Source of the DNA: Virgisporangium aurantiacum
GTDB taxonomy: Bacteria; Actinomycetota; Actinomycetes; Mycobacteriales; Micromonosporaceae
DNA: 64,000 bases
Direction: 5' to 3'
Assembly: GCF_016863635.1 (NCBI RefSeq)
Contig: NZ_BOPG01000017.1
Span: 62,001 to 126,000 of the forward strand
Below the pieces are notes generated by a model. That model was given only the letters and a program-made list of their open reading frames with translations. It had not been told where the DNA came from and searched no databases. This document shows positions 62,721-64,000 of the stretch, one piece after another. The first letter of the stretch is position 1. Each line of letters begins with the position of its first letter. The translations under genes and the position numbers were made by a program.

Positions 62721-63556
62721 GACGTGATGTCGCGGGTCTTGAAGTTGGCCCACGCGAATCCGAGCAGCACCGCCACGTAGACCAGTTGCAACAGGACGCC
62801 GCGCTCGATGTCGCGCCACAGGATCGGCTCGCGGAAGAAATCTATCCACGCCAGCCAGTAGCGGGTGGGCAGGTACGGCTTCACCGACTCCGCGGCGTCC
62901 AGGGTGACCAGGACCTGGCTCGTCACCAGCACCGACAGCGCGCCCATCGCGGCGCCCAGCGCCGAGTCGGTCAGCGTCGACAGGAACAGCGCGATCGACG
63001 CGACCGCCAGCATCGACAGCGTGATGTAGCCGATCGTGCCGAGCATCCGCAGCACGAGTTCGCCGGGGCTGATGACGCCGCCGGACAGCGACGTCACGTC
63101 GGGCGGGAGCACCACGACGCCGCCGGTGGTGGCGGGGCCGGTGCCAAGCAGCGCGATGCCGGTGACGTACGACGTCAGCACCACCATCGCGATCGCGAAC
63201 AGCACGAACGCGATCATCGCGACCAGCTTGGCCACCAGGAAACGCGTGCGGCCGACCGGCCGGATCAGCAGGTAGCGCAGCGTGCCGCCGGTGGCTTCGC
63301 CGGCCACCGCGTCACCGGCGAGCACGGCCACCGCCACGGGCAGGAACACCGGCAGCACCAGCGCCATCGCGGCGGCCGGGTAGAGCGCGCCGTTGCCGAG
63401 CACGGCGGCCAGGAACGCGCCACCCTGGCCGGGCGGCGGCGGGATCCGCGTGGTGGCCAGGAAGATCGCCACGATGAACGGCAGCAGGCACAGCAGCGCG
63501 ACGATCACGTACATCCGGGGACGCCGGAAAAGCTTCGACAATTCGACATAGATCAT
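62717..63556 (-). CDS. ABC-2 type exporter permease
   Basis: A 279-residue permease with six membrane helices. The first follows a short cytoplasmic start (MIYVELSKLFRRPRMYVIV), and ATGGTLRYLLIRPVGRTRFL is the typical cytoplasmic loop of ABC-2 permeases. The start overlaps the ATPase stop as ATGA, giving a two-gene export operon. Cargo unknown; this pair type is common for drug, lantibiotic or lipid export. Its 3' end overlaps the convergent esterase gene by four bases. Confidence 0.87.
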   Translation of the reverse strand: MIYVELSKLFRRPRMYVIVALLCLLPFIVAIFLATTRIPPPPGQGGAFLAAVLGNGALYPAAAMALVLPVFLPVAVAVLAGDAVAGEATGGTLRYLLIRPVGRTRFLVAKLVAMIAFVLFAIAMVVLTSYVTGIALLGTGPATTGGVVVLPPDVTSLSGGVISPGELVLRMLGTIGYITLSMLAVASIALFLSTLTDSALGAAMGALSVLVTSQVLVTLDAAESVKPYLPTRYWLAWIDFFREPILWRDIERGVLLQLVYVAVLLGFAWANFKTRDITS

Positions 63557-64000
63557 TTGTCGATCCGATCCGATGACGCCGAGGTCGCCTCCAGCACCAC
63601 GTCCTCCAGCGAGCGCGTCACCACACCCAGCGACGTCACCCGGACGTCCTTCGACACCAGCAACGCGTTCAGCTCGGCCGGATCGTCGTGCCGCACCAGC
63701 ACGGAGGAATCGTCGGACGACACAACCTGCCCGTCCAGCAGGGAACGAACGGAATCGGGGGACGGCGTCGACACCGCGACGAGACCCGTCGGGGCGCGCA
63801 ACGCGTCCAGGGAATCCTGGAGAACCAGCCGGCCGCGGTCCATCACGCCCACCCGCGTGCACAGCAACTCCACCTCGCCGAGCAGGTGGCTCGACAGGAA
63901 CACCGTGGTTCCGGCCTCGTTCAGCTCGGTCAACAGGTCCCGGATCTCCCGGATGCCGCGGGGGTCGAGGCCGTTCGTGGGCTCGTCCAGGATCAACATC
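63553..64000 (-). CDS. ABC exporter ATPase (5' part outside window)
   Basis: The C-terminal 149 residues of a DRA/CcmA-type ABC ATPase. Walker B is MLILDEPTNGLDP with the H-loop in VFLSSHLLGEVE; a roughly 90-residue C-terminal regulatory tail follows. Walker A and the signature lie beyond base 64000. It pairs with the ABC-2 permease downstream through an ATGA overlap. Confidence 0.92.
   Translation of the reverse strand, partial: MLILDEPTNGLDPRGIREIRDLLTELNEAGTTVFLSSHLLGEVELLCTRVGVMDRGRLVLQDSLDALRAPTGLVAVSTPSPDSVRSLLDGQVVSSDDSSVLVRHDDPAELNALLVSKDVRVTSLGVVTRSLEDVVLEATSASSDRIDK

Overview
The window is about 72% GC, uses GTG starts freely, packs genes with ATGA/GTGA stop-start overlaps and has typical actinobacterial families: MocR, ROK and LacI regulators, hybrid kinases, Tat lipoproteins and an AbiEi/DUF559 protein. 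It reads as chromosome of a filamentous, plant-polymer-degrading actinomycete (Micromonospora-, Actinoplanes- or Cryptosporangium-like; the genus cannot be fixed from sequence alone). I see no rRNA, tRNA, phage, transposase or CRISPR array.

Layout. 1-4010: the end of a GGDEF/EAL enzyme, then an ornithine-type decarboxylase overlapping an MFS exporter. 4011-4585: a gene-free stretch with a 15-bp minisatellite and three hairpins. 4586-10016: CehA/McbA-type metallohydrolase, stress protein, MFS transporter and MocR regulator. 9988-14726: two hybrid sensor kinases in one operon. 14963-21457: a 49-residue protein, a pentapeptide-DinB fusion and a cupin; a secreted protein and lipoprotein leading into a two-component system; a TetR regulator divergent from an NAD-dependent reductase; a TPR protein.

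21520-29858 is a probable galactofuranose locus: a secreted GH2 glycosidase with an AbfB domain, divergent from a YtfQ-YtfR-YtfT-YjfF-type transporter and a LacI regulator. 29911-40028 holds a fused ABC exporter with its TetR regulator, a small membrane protein, a zinc-finger protein overlapping a divergent ribosomal L11 paralogue, an IclR/metallo-hydrolase/flavin monooxygenase group and a secreted alpha/beta hydrolase.

40025-56055 looks like a xyloglucan-oligosaccharide utilisation locus: LacI regulator, GH3, ROK/XylR regulator, a three-gene ABC importer, GH31 alpha-xylosidase, a GH95-like protein and GH42 beta-galactosidase. XylR-like operators stand before the importer and GH31, and a weaker one lies between GH95 and GH42. 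A CebR-like box and two LacI palindromes lie before GH3. Together these would import and trim galactosylated, xylosylated and perhaps fucosylated glucan fragments.

56036-64000 holds a membrane-anchored Hsp70-like ATPase beside an RNase Z-like hydrolase, a second EF-G, the AbiEi/DUF559 protein, a membrane-anchored esterase and the start of an ABC-2 exporter that runs off the window.

The points most worth a second look are the L11 paralogue that has lost the thiopeptide-contacting proline segment, the shared ROK operators, the galactofuranose gene set, and the hairpins whose stems carry GATC.
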